Assembly (NCBI GenBank): GCA_954871525.1 | Contig: OX940864.1 | Span: 2,350,001 to 2,414,000 of the forward strand | Reading direction: 5' to 3' | Source: Parietaria judaica | Lineage: Eukaryota; Streptophyta; Magnoliopsida; Rosales; Urticaceae | DNA: 64,000 nt | In this document: one piece after another, positions 49,001-62,117 of the stretch | Numbering within the stretch: the stretch's first letter is position 1 | Layout: every line of letters begins with the position of its first letter | Program-made: the position numbers and the translations under genes | Notes under the pieces: generated by a model | The model's input: the letters and a program-made list of their open reading frames with translations, nothing else | Told to the model about the DNA's origin: nothing | Databases searched by the model: none

Positions 49001-52000
49001 GAACAGGTTGCACAGCAATTGGAGCGAATGAACACTCGTTTCTCGAAGCAATTCATCGTCAGAGGAAACTGAGCTCTCCTTTCCAGCGTGTCTCACGTGG
49101 TCGAAAATGGGAAACAAAACCCGGTGGAAAATGCTTTCCCAAAACGTCGATGAAAACTTCTTGCCTCTCTCATTCAGTAAATCAAACAAAACTTCAAGTG
49201 CACAGCTTCTGACTTCTGGTCTTGGATCTGATGTCAAGTCTGATAAGCCAGCAAGCATTGGAAACCAATAATGCTCAGTCACGTCAATAATCTCTTCCTC
49301 ATTTCCATCGATAGGCTTCAAAGCACCACCGGGTATAAGACCCTAAAAGAAATGGGCATTTATCAGTAAAACAATCTTCCGAAACATTTAAACCCAATGA
49401 TAAAGTAACGCACTAGCAAACTAAGATTGGATTGTCTCGAAGCAATTGAATAAGGTATGAGAAAGATAGGTGTAACATTCATTTAGTGATGCCAAAAGGA
49501 ATATTAACAAGATGAAAGGCTTAGTGCAAACCTCGGCTAGACGATCCTCACATATCCTCAGGAGCGCAATAGCCTTCAGACTAATTCGATGTGATGTTTT
49601 ATTATTTGCGAACCTAATAAGGCAGTTGACGCAATCCATAAAACAGTCTCCAACTACTTGGTCGAAGTGCTCCAAAATAACTGCAACGGTTCTCGGAGTG
49701 AGATAAACCAAAGTTTATAAATTATAGAAAGCTAGGGAGTACATTGTAAATGGTATTATTTACAGCTAGTTACTATTTTTTTTTTTAGTAAGCCAATTTT
49801 TATTATTATATTTTTATTAGCAGCCTATTATGCTAGTATAAGATGTAAATGATACATCCCGGGATTACGATCTCATCATGGGAGTTGTGTTTTCCTCTTC
49901 CCAAAGCTCACTCGTCACTCTCTCAAGCCATGTCTCTCTATTCGAGAAAGAGACTAAGCTAGCTAACATTAAGAGAACGTTTGAGGTCAAAAGATAATCT
50001 TCATTGGAGAATGTGACACGTTTATAGCCACATCGCAGTGATAAACAAAACCTACTTTAAAAACGACATAAATAATAAGGTTACTTAAAAACCAACATGA
50101 CTAATGACATAATTTTAATGACACCGCGTAAGTATTAATCGTGATAATTAAAAGCCCGTCGCTTGACCAATCTGCTGCTGTTTGAAAATTTATGCAGAGT
50201 TCTTACCCTGTTCCACATTCTCGAATGCACTATCAACAATGGCTTCCATAGCATCGTCTGCAGCCGCCGTGAAAATCATGAAGACACTGCGCCACCCAGA
50301 CTTTATGTTACCCACTTTCGACTTTATCATCTGCAATTGATGGCCGAATAAATTATTATAATAAATATCAAACAAGGAAAATGGAAATAAAGGGTGAGAA
50401 GTTCATTGTAGTCTTACTTGGACGATACAGTCAACGATTAGTCTCCTTATGGATTCACTTCGACTATTGCGCATAAGAACGACAAAAGGCTTGAGAATGT
50501 CGTTTTGGAATGTGAAATTAGCAAGTTCAGAACGCTCCAAGTACTTCATACCGAGCTGCCTCAGAGAATCGATCGCATACATTGCGATTTTCTCCTCTGG
50601 ATGACTCCCAGCAGAAATAAAGTGATTCGCCAAAACAGTCCATATTCTAGCCCAGACCTGTAAGCATATTGTAGAAATATATGAACTTCAGTTGAAAGCT
50701 ATAAATAGTTGACTTTAATGTTATATGTAATTAGTAATTGTAATTGTATTAGAATATCAGCATATCATTAGTAATTCAATAACATAAGACGTACCATACG
50801 AATACGAGCCATATTGTAGTAGCTGATCTCAACCAGCTTCTGTAAGCTGAAAACCCGAGCCGGTGTTTGTTTCAATTCTTCAGCAGAGACTCCACAGAGA
50901 GCATTGAAAAACTCCACAACCGAGTCACTCGGAAGTTTGACACTGTTCACAAACACTTGTTCGGCCGGTTTCCCAGCCAACTCTTTCAGAGTTTGAAGAA
51001 CAGCGTCTCGTGAGATCTGATTCGATCCTTGCATCACCGTGGCAGCGATACCAGGAGTTGAAGTTATGAATTCCAACCGAGAAACGCATTCCAAAATCGC
51101 ATTCCACGTGTCTTGGAGAGAATCAGTATCGGAATCACCCAATGCAAGTAGTGTTCGTAACGCTTCCACATTTTTACTGCGCATTTCCTTCGGAGCATGC
51201 AAGAACGTAAACCTGGGAACAAAATCATACACCTTTAAATCATGGTCTAAGTAAATAAAAATCACATTAATGTACCGATAGTATGCTTCAGCACAAAATT
51301 ATAATTTTCATCTAGAGAAGTGAAATGGAGGATTGCAACATATGAGGGACCTGACCAAAGGTAAAGAGTATATACCTGACCAAAGATGTTAAGAAAGCAT
51401 ATCTCATAGTATCCATTCCAAGAACATGTGTGATATGAATCCCAGCTCTAAATCCCTCCATGCAAAGCACAACCCTAGCTTTATTTTCACCTTCCTCCAT
51501 AGTAACAGAGAAAGTGGCAAGCAAAGGCCAACCTACAGCTTCAACCATAGGCCTCACAAGCTCTATTTGCTGGGAGGTATGAAAAACTCCTCTCTTTTTT
51601 CCTTGATTCCTGAAAATCGTTTGTGTCTGCTTGATTATAGCATCACTCTCGGCCTGTGTGTCAGAAGTCAACTGCCTTTTGGGAAGTGCGAGATTGAGGA
51701 TGTTGACCAAACGGCCTCGTTCTTCACCTTCAGTCTTGTCTCTGAATTTCTCGTCTTTCATCTTTATCTCTTCTTTGACAATGGAGTCATAGATACTTTC
51801 CAGGAGTTCAGTCGGAGCACATTCTTCGGCATCGTTTGTAGCGTTTATACGCACAAATTCTGACTTCGACATTTTGGGCCACACCATGGGGTTATGCGCA
51901 TCAGTGTTCAACAGTATGACAGCATATGCAAGAACATATGCAGTGTCAGCATTCTTGAAAAGTACAGGATTATCTGCACAATATCTTTGAAAGATACAAC

Positions 52001-55000
52001 ATGTGGAACACCCAAATCAATAAATTGCAAACAATTGACTTAAAATTAACCTACATGCATAGCAAACTAAAATTCTCGTAACATGGGCAACGCTTGCTTA
52101 ATCATGAGCAGTTTATAAGACGAACAAAAAAATTTATTATCTTCATAGAATATGTAAAATGTAAGTCTAATCCTAACTTTCAGAGCATGGAAAACTGGAT
52201 GAAATGACGAAAGGTGCCTAAATTTTAATTGGAACGTAATATAAAAGCACATAAAGAAAACCACAGTACCGTTCTGCAAACTTCTCCATTATACGATCTA
52301 TCTTTTGGGCTTCCCCTGGAAGTCGGAACCCTTTAAGAAACTCACGGATTGCAGAATCAAATTTCATATCGGAAAAGTTCATTGAGTCAACATATGAATG
52401 CATCACAGCGAGAGGGAAGTCTTCATGCTGACCCAAATAGTCTCCTATCATAGCCTGAACAGTTCAATGTGTTAGAAAGAAGATGACATTGATTTTAATA
52501 TAGAGACAGATGTATAAGAACATAAGTATAAACCTTGTTCAAAGTGGGAGTGTTTCTCAGAAATTGGGCCACAGAAGATGGTGTATTTTCCACCAACTTA
52601 TTGGATATCAGATAGTCTACACCCTTTACTGGCTTTCTGTTGAACTGGCAACCAATTAAAGTATAGATGAGAATTTGAATTCAGTATATAGCAAGCAAAG
52701 GGACAGATGATTAAATTGTCACTGTGGTATGATAGGTTAATTGATTTAGATATTAAAACTTTTATGTATAATATGTTTCAAGTATTCATGGGTTATTTTT
52801 TGTAAGTAGCAATAAGGATTAGATTAAAAAATCCTCATCTATCCTAATAACAGTGACGCCTGGGGCTTTGTGCCATGGTTATGTTTTGCTTAAGCAGTTC
52901 GGTTTGACCCAAGGCAAGTTTTGGGAGAGCTTTGGCTGTGTTCTCAATGGAACATGAAAAAATAGCTAAAATATAATAACATATTATGGATTACCTCAGA
53001 GATGGCAGCTTCCATTGTAGATTTGTGTGCTTTTGCCTTCTCAAAGTTAGTATCATCAACAGAATCTCCACCTGCAGCTTCTCCTTCTAGAGATCGAGCG
53101 ATTTTACAAGGGTTTTCTGATTCTCTACGTGACTTATCCCAATCTACCAGAGATTTAAGTACATTCACAAGGCACTGCAAAAGGGCAAACAAATAAGAGG
53201 TCATCCAAAAAAATTATTTTTAAAATTTTCAAACTGGAACCAGTTACTCGTCTTTAACTCCAAAACTCGTAATCTTATGTTTTCCTGTTTGTGTCATAAC
53301 CTAACTTTCGCCGCCTAACTTTTAGTGTGAAGCAGTGGACCAACCTGAAGTGATGAACCTTTTATTGAAGTTGTCTGAGACAGAGCAATTAAATTAGGGT
53401 CGGTACTTTGAGCCCCTTGAGATATTCTAGACAGAGAAGTTACCTACACAAGTCGAAATGCATTACAGATTTTATAAGTTTACCAAAAAACATTAAATTA
53501 ATAAATCTTCTGAGAAAAACTGTATTTATAGGACTCGATGTAATTTGTATACCATGCGCTCAAATAAGTTCGGCGCATCAAGATCACAATCATAGTTTAC
53601 GAATATGTCAACAAGCATTTGTGGGTCCTTGCAGACTTTTTCAAGCATCCTGCAGAGAGGGACATTTAAAATAATTATCACCAGAAAAATAATAAGACAT
53701 GAGCAAAAATTATCAGACAAGTCAATGAAATTTTCACTCTATATGGCTACTTAAGAATTTCAAAATTATAAAAATGCTTCAGTAGTTTTTCCTCTTGATA
53801 TGTTTATCGGATATATAAGATCAATACTTTTGTAAAAGCTCTATTTAGCCCAATTGGATTCGAACTGTTCTTCTATAATGATAATTAATATTATTATCAA
53901 TGTAGTATAAAATAACTCATAGAAATCAAAAGAACTATTACTTCAAGGTTCATGATTGTTCAGAATATATATTACCGGAGTACACTTATTTTTTGGTTGA
54001 CTGGACACTCCAAGCCATCTAAAGATCGTAAGACTACCAAAGGAAAGAAAATGCCGATTTCGCCCTGGAAAAAAAAATTGTTGGCATTAGTCGAATTAAA
54101 ACAAAAGGTAGCTCCTGGAGAGATCTCTGGATTTACTTATCAGATTGGTACATACTTTAAGGCTTTCCCTGAAACGCAGCATAAGCACTGAGAAGATTCC
54201 AGATGCATACTGGCAGAAGAGAGAGAAAGATAAGGATTGCAAAAAATACTCATACTAAATTTGAAGCTTTATAGTAAATTAGTTGCAAAGAAACCTGAAA
54301 TATGATTGGTGACTGTGAAACTGAAGCCCGCAACAACGCGTATGAAAGATAAGCTTTCACTGAGTCGATGAAATGAAAGTTCCTCGTAAACGTGTGACTT
54401 ACACCCTCTAACAATCCCTGAAATGCAGTACAAGTGCACTAAATTAAATAAAGAAAACAGTATTTTTTTTTTAATATACCAGATACTAGAGCAGTTTAAC
54501 TACACACAATATCCAATGATAGGTAATTTAATAGAGATCATCATTTTTTATTTTTCATTTTTTTCCCCAATTATCCTATATGCTATACATTAACCAAATC
54601 AGAAAGATAAAACTGGAGTTCTTTCATGATAACCTGCAAGAGCTCAAGAGACAAAATTCGGGTTTTTGACGTGACTTCATCGTTGTCTTCCTTCATGCCC
54701 ATCTGCATTCATAATGTGTCAAGATACATAGAAGACTAACACTAATAAACCAATATGGGTAGTTTACAAATAAATTGTACCTTGCAAAGGGTCCGAAATA
54801 CCAACAGGGCATCACGTTGAGCAATACTCATACTCTCAAGATCGATGCCTCTAGGAGTTTTGAGAAACAGAGATCAAATAACAAAAAATAATTAGCATAT
54901 ACGATAAAAGCGGTATTTAAGACTAAGAGAATGATGTCACATCCTTACCGTGTTATCTTTTTACCATCTTCAAGATGAACCGCTTTGTCAAGGACAGCCT

Positions 55001-57870
55001 CTAAGCCCTAGAAATAGAATACGAGACCTACGTTATATACTTGCGACAAAACTTCAGAAATTATTGAATTTCACAGAAAAAATTAAATTTAGGAAATTTG
55101 GAATAAGGAAACACAGAGCTTTGGAGCCTTCTTTGTGAAGTCTTGAAAATTTCAGAATAAATTATTCAATACTGAGAAAATGCATTTATACCCCAATCAG
55201 CTACTAATTCTTTTACAAAAGGAACCCGCTAATATTACACTAACAAATAACATTTAATTGCTAAATAAAATACTCCCTAACTTTCTAGGTTTCTACAGAT
55301 TGCTGTGTGAAGAGGAATGAAGAATTAAGAGATACCTTGATATCGGCTCCTCCGGCGAGATTTTGGAGTTCTTCCACGGAGGCGAGAGATGTCTCTTTTG
55401 CCTGAATAAGTGCATCGCCTAGAGTCAAACCTTTCCCACTTTCATCTCCCAATGAAGTTTCTTCAACTTTTGTAATTGAATTGTGAGCTGAAGTGGCTTC
55501 TGTCAGTTCAGCTGAACTGGACGTTACCTGAACTCCCTACGAAACGACCCATACAGCTAGGTGTAAAAAGCCATGTAACATTTGTATGTATATATATATA
55601 CAGAGGTGGAGCTACAAAGGCTCCAGTGGTAGACTTAAATATTGATTTTCAACCATTTTTATTTTTGTATAGATACTTCAGTAGCACAATGGTCATCCCT
55701 TAATCACTGAACTTGAGGTCCAGGGATCGAATCCCATTTCTTTCATTTTCTATATTTACATTTCAAATTAACTATTTACAATAACTTTTGTTATTTCAAA
55801 ATTAAGTGCTTGAATGTAACCAACCTAAACTCAGGCGCTGGCTCCGCCCCTTTATATATAGAATTATAGATAATAGATATATCTATTTACAGATTAGAGC
55901 GAGATAGAATTTCGAATTATATCAGTCAGCTAAAAATCTATAATTTTAAATTAAAAAAAAATACCGGATCAGTCTCCATTCTCCTGAAAACAATGCTGAT
56001 CATCTGTGTCAACATTGCCTTTGATGTAGCTTGGTTAACAGGACTCTTACTGCAGGTTGAAACTACAGTCTGTGAGTACCATGAAGACCTCATACAGCCC
56101 AAGATTTTTATAATTATTTTAAAATACCTGTGAAGAGCAATGTTGTAGCACACTCTGATAACTCCAAGCAAAGGTTCTCCATGAACTGTAATTAATATAC
56201 ATATTATAGATGAATGGTAATAGGACTATTTACGAACCCCGCATCAAAAAAAGAGACTCAAACTTAATCAAAGATGTAAGCACTTAAAGGCAGCAGAAAA
56301 ATAATATGGTAACATGGTTTTTTTAGGAATTCTATAAATATATACTTTTTATCAATAATCGAGAGTACATCTTATATACCATAATCGGCAAACAGTAGAA
56401 TAACAATACTAATAAATAATTTTAACTAACTGCCATACATAAGGGCCCATCTTACTAGTTCTAAACTTCTAATTATAACAATTAATTACATATAATTATT
56501 TATCTAGTAGTATTATTGTCAAGTGTCCTACCTCTAAACTTTGCAGATGCCACCGCAGTAAGGAGGACTTTCAACACTTGGAGAATGGTACTGCGCATTT
56601 ATTCTCAGAAGTGAGAAAAAAAAATAGAGATATGAACTAGAAGAGAATAATTAACCGATACTACATACCTGTCAGGCGATGAATTGTCTACCGAACTACA
56701 AACCATGGTAAGTATGTCTGTAAACAATGGCGCGTTTTTCCCACCATCTAATCCGGGATCTCCCTCTAGATGGTCATATGCAATGAGCTTCTGCACTTAT
56801 GTAACCAGGCAAGCAATCAGAAATCTTACTAGATCTCAAGACAAATGATATTATACACGGAGTTCGGCAAGTGTTTCAATGGTATTCATTTCTCTTTTTC
56901 TTTTCTTTTTTGGTACCTTACACAAGGATCACTAACATACCACTAGACTAATTAAACATATGTGAAATTAACAAATTTAACGGTTTCATCTTCCTCACCA
57001 AGGCGTTGAAACCAATAAGGCAGAAGCATCAGTCACAGCACGAAAATCAAATAACGAAAGTCTCGAAAAATCCAAAAGGTGCAACGAATACATACATGAA
57101 GACAATCCAGAGCCGATTCCATGAGCTTCAAGTTCTTCGTCTCGAATGCAAGTCGAAGAGGACTCAAAACAAGTTCAGCCACAGACCCTTCCAACGTATG
57201 CCCGGCATTTGCCAAGACGCTTGAAATAGTTTCACCCGTGGCCACTGGCTTAACATCGGAATCTATCTGTGACTGACTCGACTCCGCTTCGGTTCTTTCA
57301 CCTTCACCCTCAGCTTTCGCTTCGACCGAACTAAAACAGAAAATGACACGCCAAACTAAATCAGAGCACACTACAATAATCTTGAGCGTGTCAAAGAAAA
57401 AGGCTAAAATTTTGATCAGTCTAAGGCCATGACCATCGAAACATGATACTTATTTCGGATGAAAATCTATCAATTCAATCTCCACCATTGTCGACTTACA
57501 CCAATTTCTCTCTTCTTCTGTGATCTGAGGTCAATTCTGAGTAGAGAGAATAAAGCTAAAGATAAAAATACATACCTGTCTTCACCAACAGGAGGAGCAG
57601 CAACAGGTTTCTGAACTTCTTTGACCTCTTTCAAACCATCTGATCGAAGAACACAGAAGAACAGATCAAAACCTACCCCATAACTTTCGCCAGCTAAAAA
57701 TGCCTAGATTTCCTGAAAGTCGCATTGAGAGAATTCGAATCGAGAAGAAACGAAAAACCTAGGTAGCTCTGGATCGCCTTCTGGAGCTCTGGGAACTTCT
57801 TGCCGGAGCACTCCTTGAGCATCGACTCGAACGCTCGCGTCACGAAACCTCCCGCCGCGCCGCCCGCCAT
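46056..57870 (-). CDS. BIG5: ARF guanine-nucleotide exchange factor, BIG5/MIN7/BEN1 type
   Basis: A large Sec7-domain ARF-GEF of the TGN/early endosome; in Arabidopsis BIG5 (MIN7, BEN1) acts in vesicle trafficking and immunity. I see 33 minus-strand exons from 57759-57870 (ATG 57870) to 46056-46121 (stop). They sum to 5190 nt (1729 aa; Arabidopsis about 1739). Order: N-terminus [23 protein letters not shown] region ([20 protein letters not shown]); HUS region ending [17 protein letters not shown]. The Sec7 domain follows in exons 52534-52644, 52270-52454 and 51376-51984, with [13 protein letters not shown], the glutamate-finger motif [13 protein letters not shown] and [17 protein letters not shown] regions follow ([43 protein letters not shown]). 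Phases fit throughout and no break was found. Oddity: the Sec7 motif reads [11 protein letters not shown], with Leu where BFA-sensitive GEFs have Met. Confidence 0.95.
49700..50206. other. Long BIG5 intron (intron 23) with possible repeat
   Basis: A 526-nt intron, longer than most in the gene. A middle patch (cctctttcccaaagctcactc-like, gggattacgatctcatc) is less AT-rich and may be an old insertion. No element ends were defined. Confidence 0.3.
55601..55853 (+). mobile_element. hAT-like non-autonomous element with an internal tRNA-like (Pol III) box pair, in BIG5 intron 7
   Basis: The ends CAGAGGTGGAGCTA and (inverse) AAAGGGGCGGAGCCAG form an imperfect terminal inverted repeat in (TA)n flanks, fitting an 8-bp TA-rich duplication. 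Inside, on the plus strand, TAGCACAATGG (55682-55692) matches the tRNA A-box consensus and GATCGAATC (55725-55733) matches the B box. It could be a SINE-like insert in a hAT element or a SINE remnant. It lies antisense to BIG5. Confidence 0.5.
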
Positions 57871-58939
57871 GGCTGCTCCGGGCCTTCCTCCCTGCAAGGT
57901 TTCCGGAACCGAGAGCTCAGAAGCTTCGCACCGCGACAATGGAGACCATAACCGATGGATTGAGAGAAATGCGGAGAATTCAGCAACGCGAAACTGTACC
58001 TTGGATCCAAAATGGGAGGTGGAATTGAGGACGAGAGATCGGAGAAGACGATCCGAGATCGGAGATCTGACAGATCTGACGAACTGCGTGTATAGGTGTA
58101 TCTATAGGTGTAAAGCCTTACTCTTCTTGTGTCAAAAGAGCTCTGAGGAAGCTTAGAATTAGAACATTAGATTTGGACAATGATATAATAGAATTAAATA
58201 AAACAGAACTATATAATTAAATTTATTAATTATAAACGACTTTTATTATATAGAGGAAATTAATATTTTTACAAAAATGGTCTCTGAAATAACTCACTTT
58301 ATTGATTTATTGAAATGATGCTTGGGATGTTAAATCATATTTCTTTTGCAAAAAATAAATATATACTTTTGAGTCTTAATTAAATTTTGGTAAAACAAAT
58401 AGATCCGTCCGTTTCAAAAATAGTCGAAACATCATTTCTTTTTTTATTTAACTATTTAATTGTTCAATTAAATCAGAAAAAAAATTATAATAACTAACAA
58501 ATAAAAATTAATTTAACACCAAAATTATAATTAAAATACCATTTTCATTATTATTCGAACGATATGAATTAAATTCGCACATTCATCATAAAAGAAATGC
58601 TATTAACCGGCTCGAAAAAAAAATGCACTCGAACTAAATAGAGACGACAAATATCGCTTAAGTGATCCTAATAAATATTAAATAACACAAAATAATATAT
58701 AGTATAATAAAGTATAAACAATGGGAGACAAACTACATTTGATCTTTTTGTCATATAATTGGTACAACAAAGAATACATCAAGTTCAAGAAATACAAAAT
58801 AAATAAATATTTCACAACAAACAAATTTCCCTTCCAAACAATTGTCCTTCCTTAATCAAATTAATATTCACAAGCTTCGACTCGACTCATTCGAGCCAAA
58901 ACGACGCTAAAACCACCAAAACGACACGCTCTTCCGTGG
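57871..58939. other. BIG5 upstream region and RING gene 3' flank
   Basis: The G+C-rich part to about 58150 likely includes the BIG5 5' UTR and promoter. The remainder to 58860 is AT-rich without genes. Confidence 0.5.
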
Positions 58940-59458
58940 TCACAACAAGAGATCGTCCCCGAACAAGTAGAGCAGCCTCTCCACCGCCCAGCTCGGCTCC
59001 TCGGCGGCGGCGCAGCCGGCGCGGCGCGCCTGCGCCTCCGTGACGAACGGCGCGCGGCAGAGCGGGCACGTCTGGTTCTGGCGGCCGTGGTCGAGCCACC
59101 TGTCCAGGCACTCGCCGTGGAACACGTGGCAGCAGTTCCGAAGCTCCCGGACCTCGTCGCCCGACCCGAACCGGCCCAGGCAGACCGCGCACGTGTCCCA
59201 GGGGCAGTTCGGGAACCTCGCCGCGAAGTCGCCGAAGCTCGTCGAGACCAGGCTGTCCCTGATCGCCTGCGTCGAGGCGCAGCGGTGGTGATCTAGGTCC
59301 TCCGGCAAGGGATCGGCGGCGAAGCGGGTCCGGTTGCGGATCCGGATCCCCCAGGAGAAGGCCCACCGGAGGATGGCGATCGCGAGGGCGGCTTGGTAGA
59401 GCGTGTGCGTGACGAGCACGCTCGAGCAGAGCTCGTCGACGAAGAGTCCCATCTGCAT
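58940..59458 (-). CDS. RING-H2 finger protein, probable E3 ubiquitin ligase
   Basis: A single-exon frame of 172 residues starting MQMGLFVDELCSSVL. An N-terminal hydrophobic segment (about residues 10-35, LVTHTLYQAALAIAILRWAF) could anchor it in a membrane. The RING-H2 domain lies at about residues 90-133: CAVCLGRF, then NCCHVFHGEC, then CPLC. This gives the C-x2-C...C-x-H-x2-H-x2-C...C-x2-C zinc pattern with Trp in DRWLDHG. The architecture matches small plant RING-H2 proteins of the RHA/BRH1 kind. Codons are very G+C-rich compared with the flanks. The frame stays open upstream to 59593, but a TATA-like element (tttataagc, near 59567) and a CT-rich leader favour the ATG at 59458; the ATG at 59452 is also possible. 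Targets unknown. Confidence 0.88.
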   Translation of the reverse strand: MQMGLFVDELCSSVLVTHTLYQAALAIAILRWAFSWGIRIRNRTRFAADPLPEDLDHHRCASTQAIRDSLVSTSFGDFAARFPNCPWDTCAVCLGRFGSGDEVRELRNCCHVFHGECLDRWLDHGRQNQTCPLCRAPFVTEAQARRAGCAAAEEPSWAVERLLYLFGDDLLL

Positions 59459-59561
59459 AGAGAGAGAGCTTGAATGGAGGAGAGAGAAAGCTTGATTGGG
59501 TGAAAATGGAGGAGAGAGAGAGAGAGGAGAAAGGGGGAGATTTGAAGAGGAGTGAGGCTTG

Positions 59562-59570
59562 CTTATAAAG
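59562..59570 (-). promoter_or_regulatory. Putative TATA box of the RING-H2 gene
   Basis: On the minus strand, CTTTATAAG lies about 105-110 nt upstream of the ATG and just before a CT-rich stretch that would form the leader. Confidence 0.45.
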
Positions 59571-59902
59571 ACTCGCAAAAGTTTGGTGCTCATGCTTTTT
59601 TTTTGGTGCTCATGCTAAGAGAAGGAATCTCTTTACTTTTTTTCGCTTTACTTTTTGATAATTATTATTTATTTATTATATGTGTGTATATATATATAAT
59701 ATATATATTATGTAATGGCACTTAAGTTACCTAGTTATAATTTAGGTATTAGGTCACTTAATAACTAATGTTAAATTTATATGGTAATAATAATAACTAA
59801 TGTTGCGTTTTTGTAGCATTCCATCAATCTGGCACGCTAAATATTATACCGTCAGGCGTCACACATGTCACATGTGCACTACTAAACTCTATCTTGCTCG
59901 GA

Positions 59903-60104
59903 ACTAAGCTTGTTTGGCCTAGTGTTAATTCCACTACATACCTCTCTAAGAGGTCACGGATTCAAACTCTATGGGACACAAATGCGTGCCCATTAACTTA
60001 TTGTTAGTCAATAGTGTCACATGTTCTTACATGGAATGTATCTAGTAATGTGGGGATGCATTGTAACATTGGCCGATAGAGTAACGCTATTTAAAAAAAA
60101 AAAA
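59903..60104 (+). mobile_element. tRNA-derived SINE
   Basis: About 200 bp. Near the 5' end it has an A-box-like TGGCCTAGTGT and a B-box-like GGATTCAAAC (about 59970), and it ends in a poly-A tail. It is flanked by a 14-bp duplication with one mismatch, ctatcttgctcgga (59889-59902) and ctatattgctcgga (60105-60118). A Pol III promoter, A-tail and long target duplication are the SINE hallmarks. Confidence 0.75.
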
Positions 60105-60118
60105 CTATATTGCTCGGA

Positions 60119-61780
60119 CTATGGAAAATCATATTATTTTTAAGCAAGAAGATTTGGAATCGAGATTGTTATGTATTTTTGTTTGGAATGTTAGGATCCA
60201 AATCAATTTATTTTGATATGAAAATAGAACTGAAAAGTGAAAACTTGGTTTCGATAAATTTTAAAAAAGTGGTCAAACCGGTAACAACCCTCTGTCTTAA
60301 CTACATTTACATGGTTATACATGTTTAGCTTTATTTCGGTGCATGGTTCGACTTCGACCCATTGATAGAAGATTTATTATTACTTCGACACGTTAAAAAT
60401 TAGATATTTCTGCCGCAAAGAGTTATTATTATTTATAATATATGCATGATATGTATGTACATGTATTGGTGCATGGTTCGACGAATGGGTAAGGAATATA
60501 GTGCGAGTGACTCATCGAGTGGTGATTGGTGCTCAATGGTTGTGCGCCTACACGTCACATGGGCGGTGACTCCTTTCCTTTCCTTTCCTTTCCTTCTTTT
60601 GATTTTGATATTACTTACTACATATCTTTCCTTTACTTATCATATTCAAAAGCTAAAGCAATTGGATTTGCTGATCCTCTTCAAGAAAGGGGTCACACAC
60701 TCTTTTTCATCTTGCTTTTCTTTGCTAATAAAGCTTGATGTCAATGCAAATGTTGTCACAACCTTTTCTAGGATTTTGAATATGTATCTTCTAAACTAAG
60801 CATGGCCGTCAACTCCCTCGAGTTTGGTCGGCTAAGGTTAAAGTGGTCGTCGCGTATCATTTTACTTTAAAATATTGAAATGTAGATGATCAGGTCTGAC
60901 TCATAGACGAGTAAGTTAAGAGAAAATCAACGATTTGACATTCTAACAATAAACTATGACTTCGAATTTGAGCTTCTGCTACATCAGTTCGAGTAGTCCT
61001 TTTTAAGATCTAAAAAAATAAAATAAATAATGAAAGTCATGTATTAATTTCATGAAAAATATTTATTAAAAATGATAAATTTTATGAAAAGGTATGAGAT
61101 TATAGATAATAAATAATCATCCCACTAAAATCGCCCTATAATTTTGCCATAAATATTCGGACATGATCCATAGCATATTCTGTAAGACGAAGAAGATGTC
61201 ATGTACCTATTTTCTTATTTTATTTTTATTTTTACTTTTTAGTGATGGCACACTCAATAGCTATTTCTATATTTTGTGGGACAATCATAGTAGTATATAT
61301 TAGTAACATAAATAACTTTATATAAAGGAATAGCCATCAATTTTATCACAATTATTTATTTCAAATCTCTATTAAGAGAAATATCTACACCTAATTGTTA
61401 GGTTAAAGTGCTAAACGATTTGGCTCCACCACAGGTCAATCTAACACGTTTACTTCTTTTTAGCATGACTTGTCAAAGCACTAATGTGGAGTGTTTTGAA
61501 TTAATTTAAATTAAACAAACGTAAGCACAATTAAAAATACTATATCAAAAAATGTTATGATGAGAGGATATGCTTGTATTAATTTTTATTTTTATTTTTA
61601 TTTATCAAGAATAGTAAGTAAGAAAAAGAAAAATGGTTAATTAAAAATGTGAAATGACAAAACATAAATTAGATATTTAAAAATGTGCTAAATTAAAAAG
61701 ATCAAAATTTTATGTAATCTTTTGAGGGCTTATTAGGAAAACCCTCAATTAAAATCAAATTATTTAAAAGGGTACTCAAA
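60119..61780. other. Gene-free AT-rich intergenic DNA
   Basis: Includes a TTTCC pentanucleotide repeat (60571-60595) and a repeated phrase (tgcatggttcgac, near 60339 and 60470). No supported gene. Confidence 0.5.
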
Positions 61781-62033
61781 TGTTTGCTAAAATTAAAGAA
61801 AGCCTCGTTTGGACTTTTTAGGACAAATATACCCCCTTTGTTTTTCAGTCACGTTCGACGAAGCCTTGTTATTCGACTTCTCTTCTTCCGCCATTGTTGC
61901 TCGCTTCCCTTCCCCGACATCGTGCTGGTCGGCGGCGAGCCACCGCTCTCCCCCTCGAACTACCTCGCCGATCGCGGCCAAGACTCTAGCTGCTAGGGTT
62001 AGTTTCCATGGAATCTGCTTCACAAGCGATTCT

Positions 62034-62117
62034 CTTCTTCTTCTTCTTCTTCTTCTTCTTCTTCTTCTTCTTCTTCTTCTTCTTTCTTCTTCTTCTTCTT
62101 CTTCTTCTTCTTCTTCT
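62034..62117 (+). repeat. (CTT)n microsatellite in the leader of the UBX gene
   Basis: About 84 bp of CTT/TTC repeats with one interruption. CTT-rich leaders are common in plant 5' UTRs. The open frames across it (poly Phe, Leu or Ser) are not credible protein. Confidence 0.85.

Noticed and set aside
58887..59366. 159-residue Arg/Pro-rich minus-strand frame overlapping the RING gene
   Set aside because: Shifted-frame artefact of very G+C-rich codons; the RING-H2 zinc ligands are in the other frame.
59459..59593. Longer N-terminus for the RING-H2 protein
   Set aside because: The extension overlaps a TATA-like element and a CT-rich leader and encodes low-complexity Ser/Pro/Leu.
61809..62117. 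Long open frame continuing upstream of the UBX gene
   Set aside because: It runs through a (CTT)n microsatellite encoding poly-Leu/Ser with no true ATG start; treated as leader.
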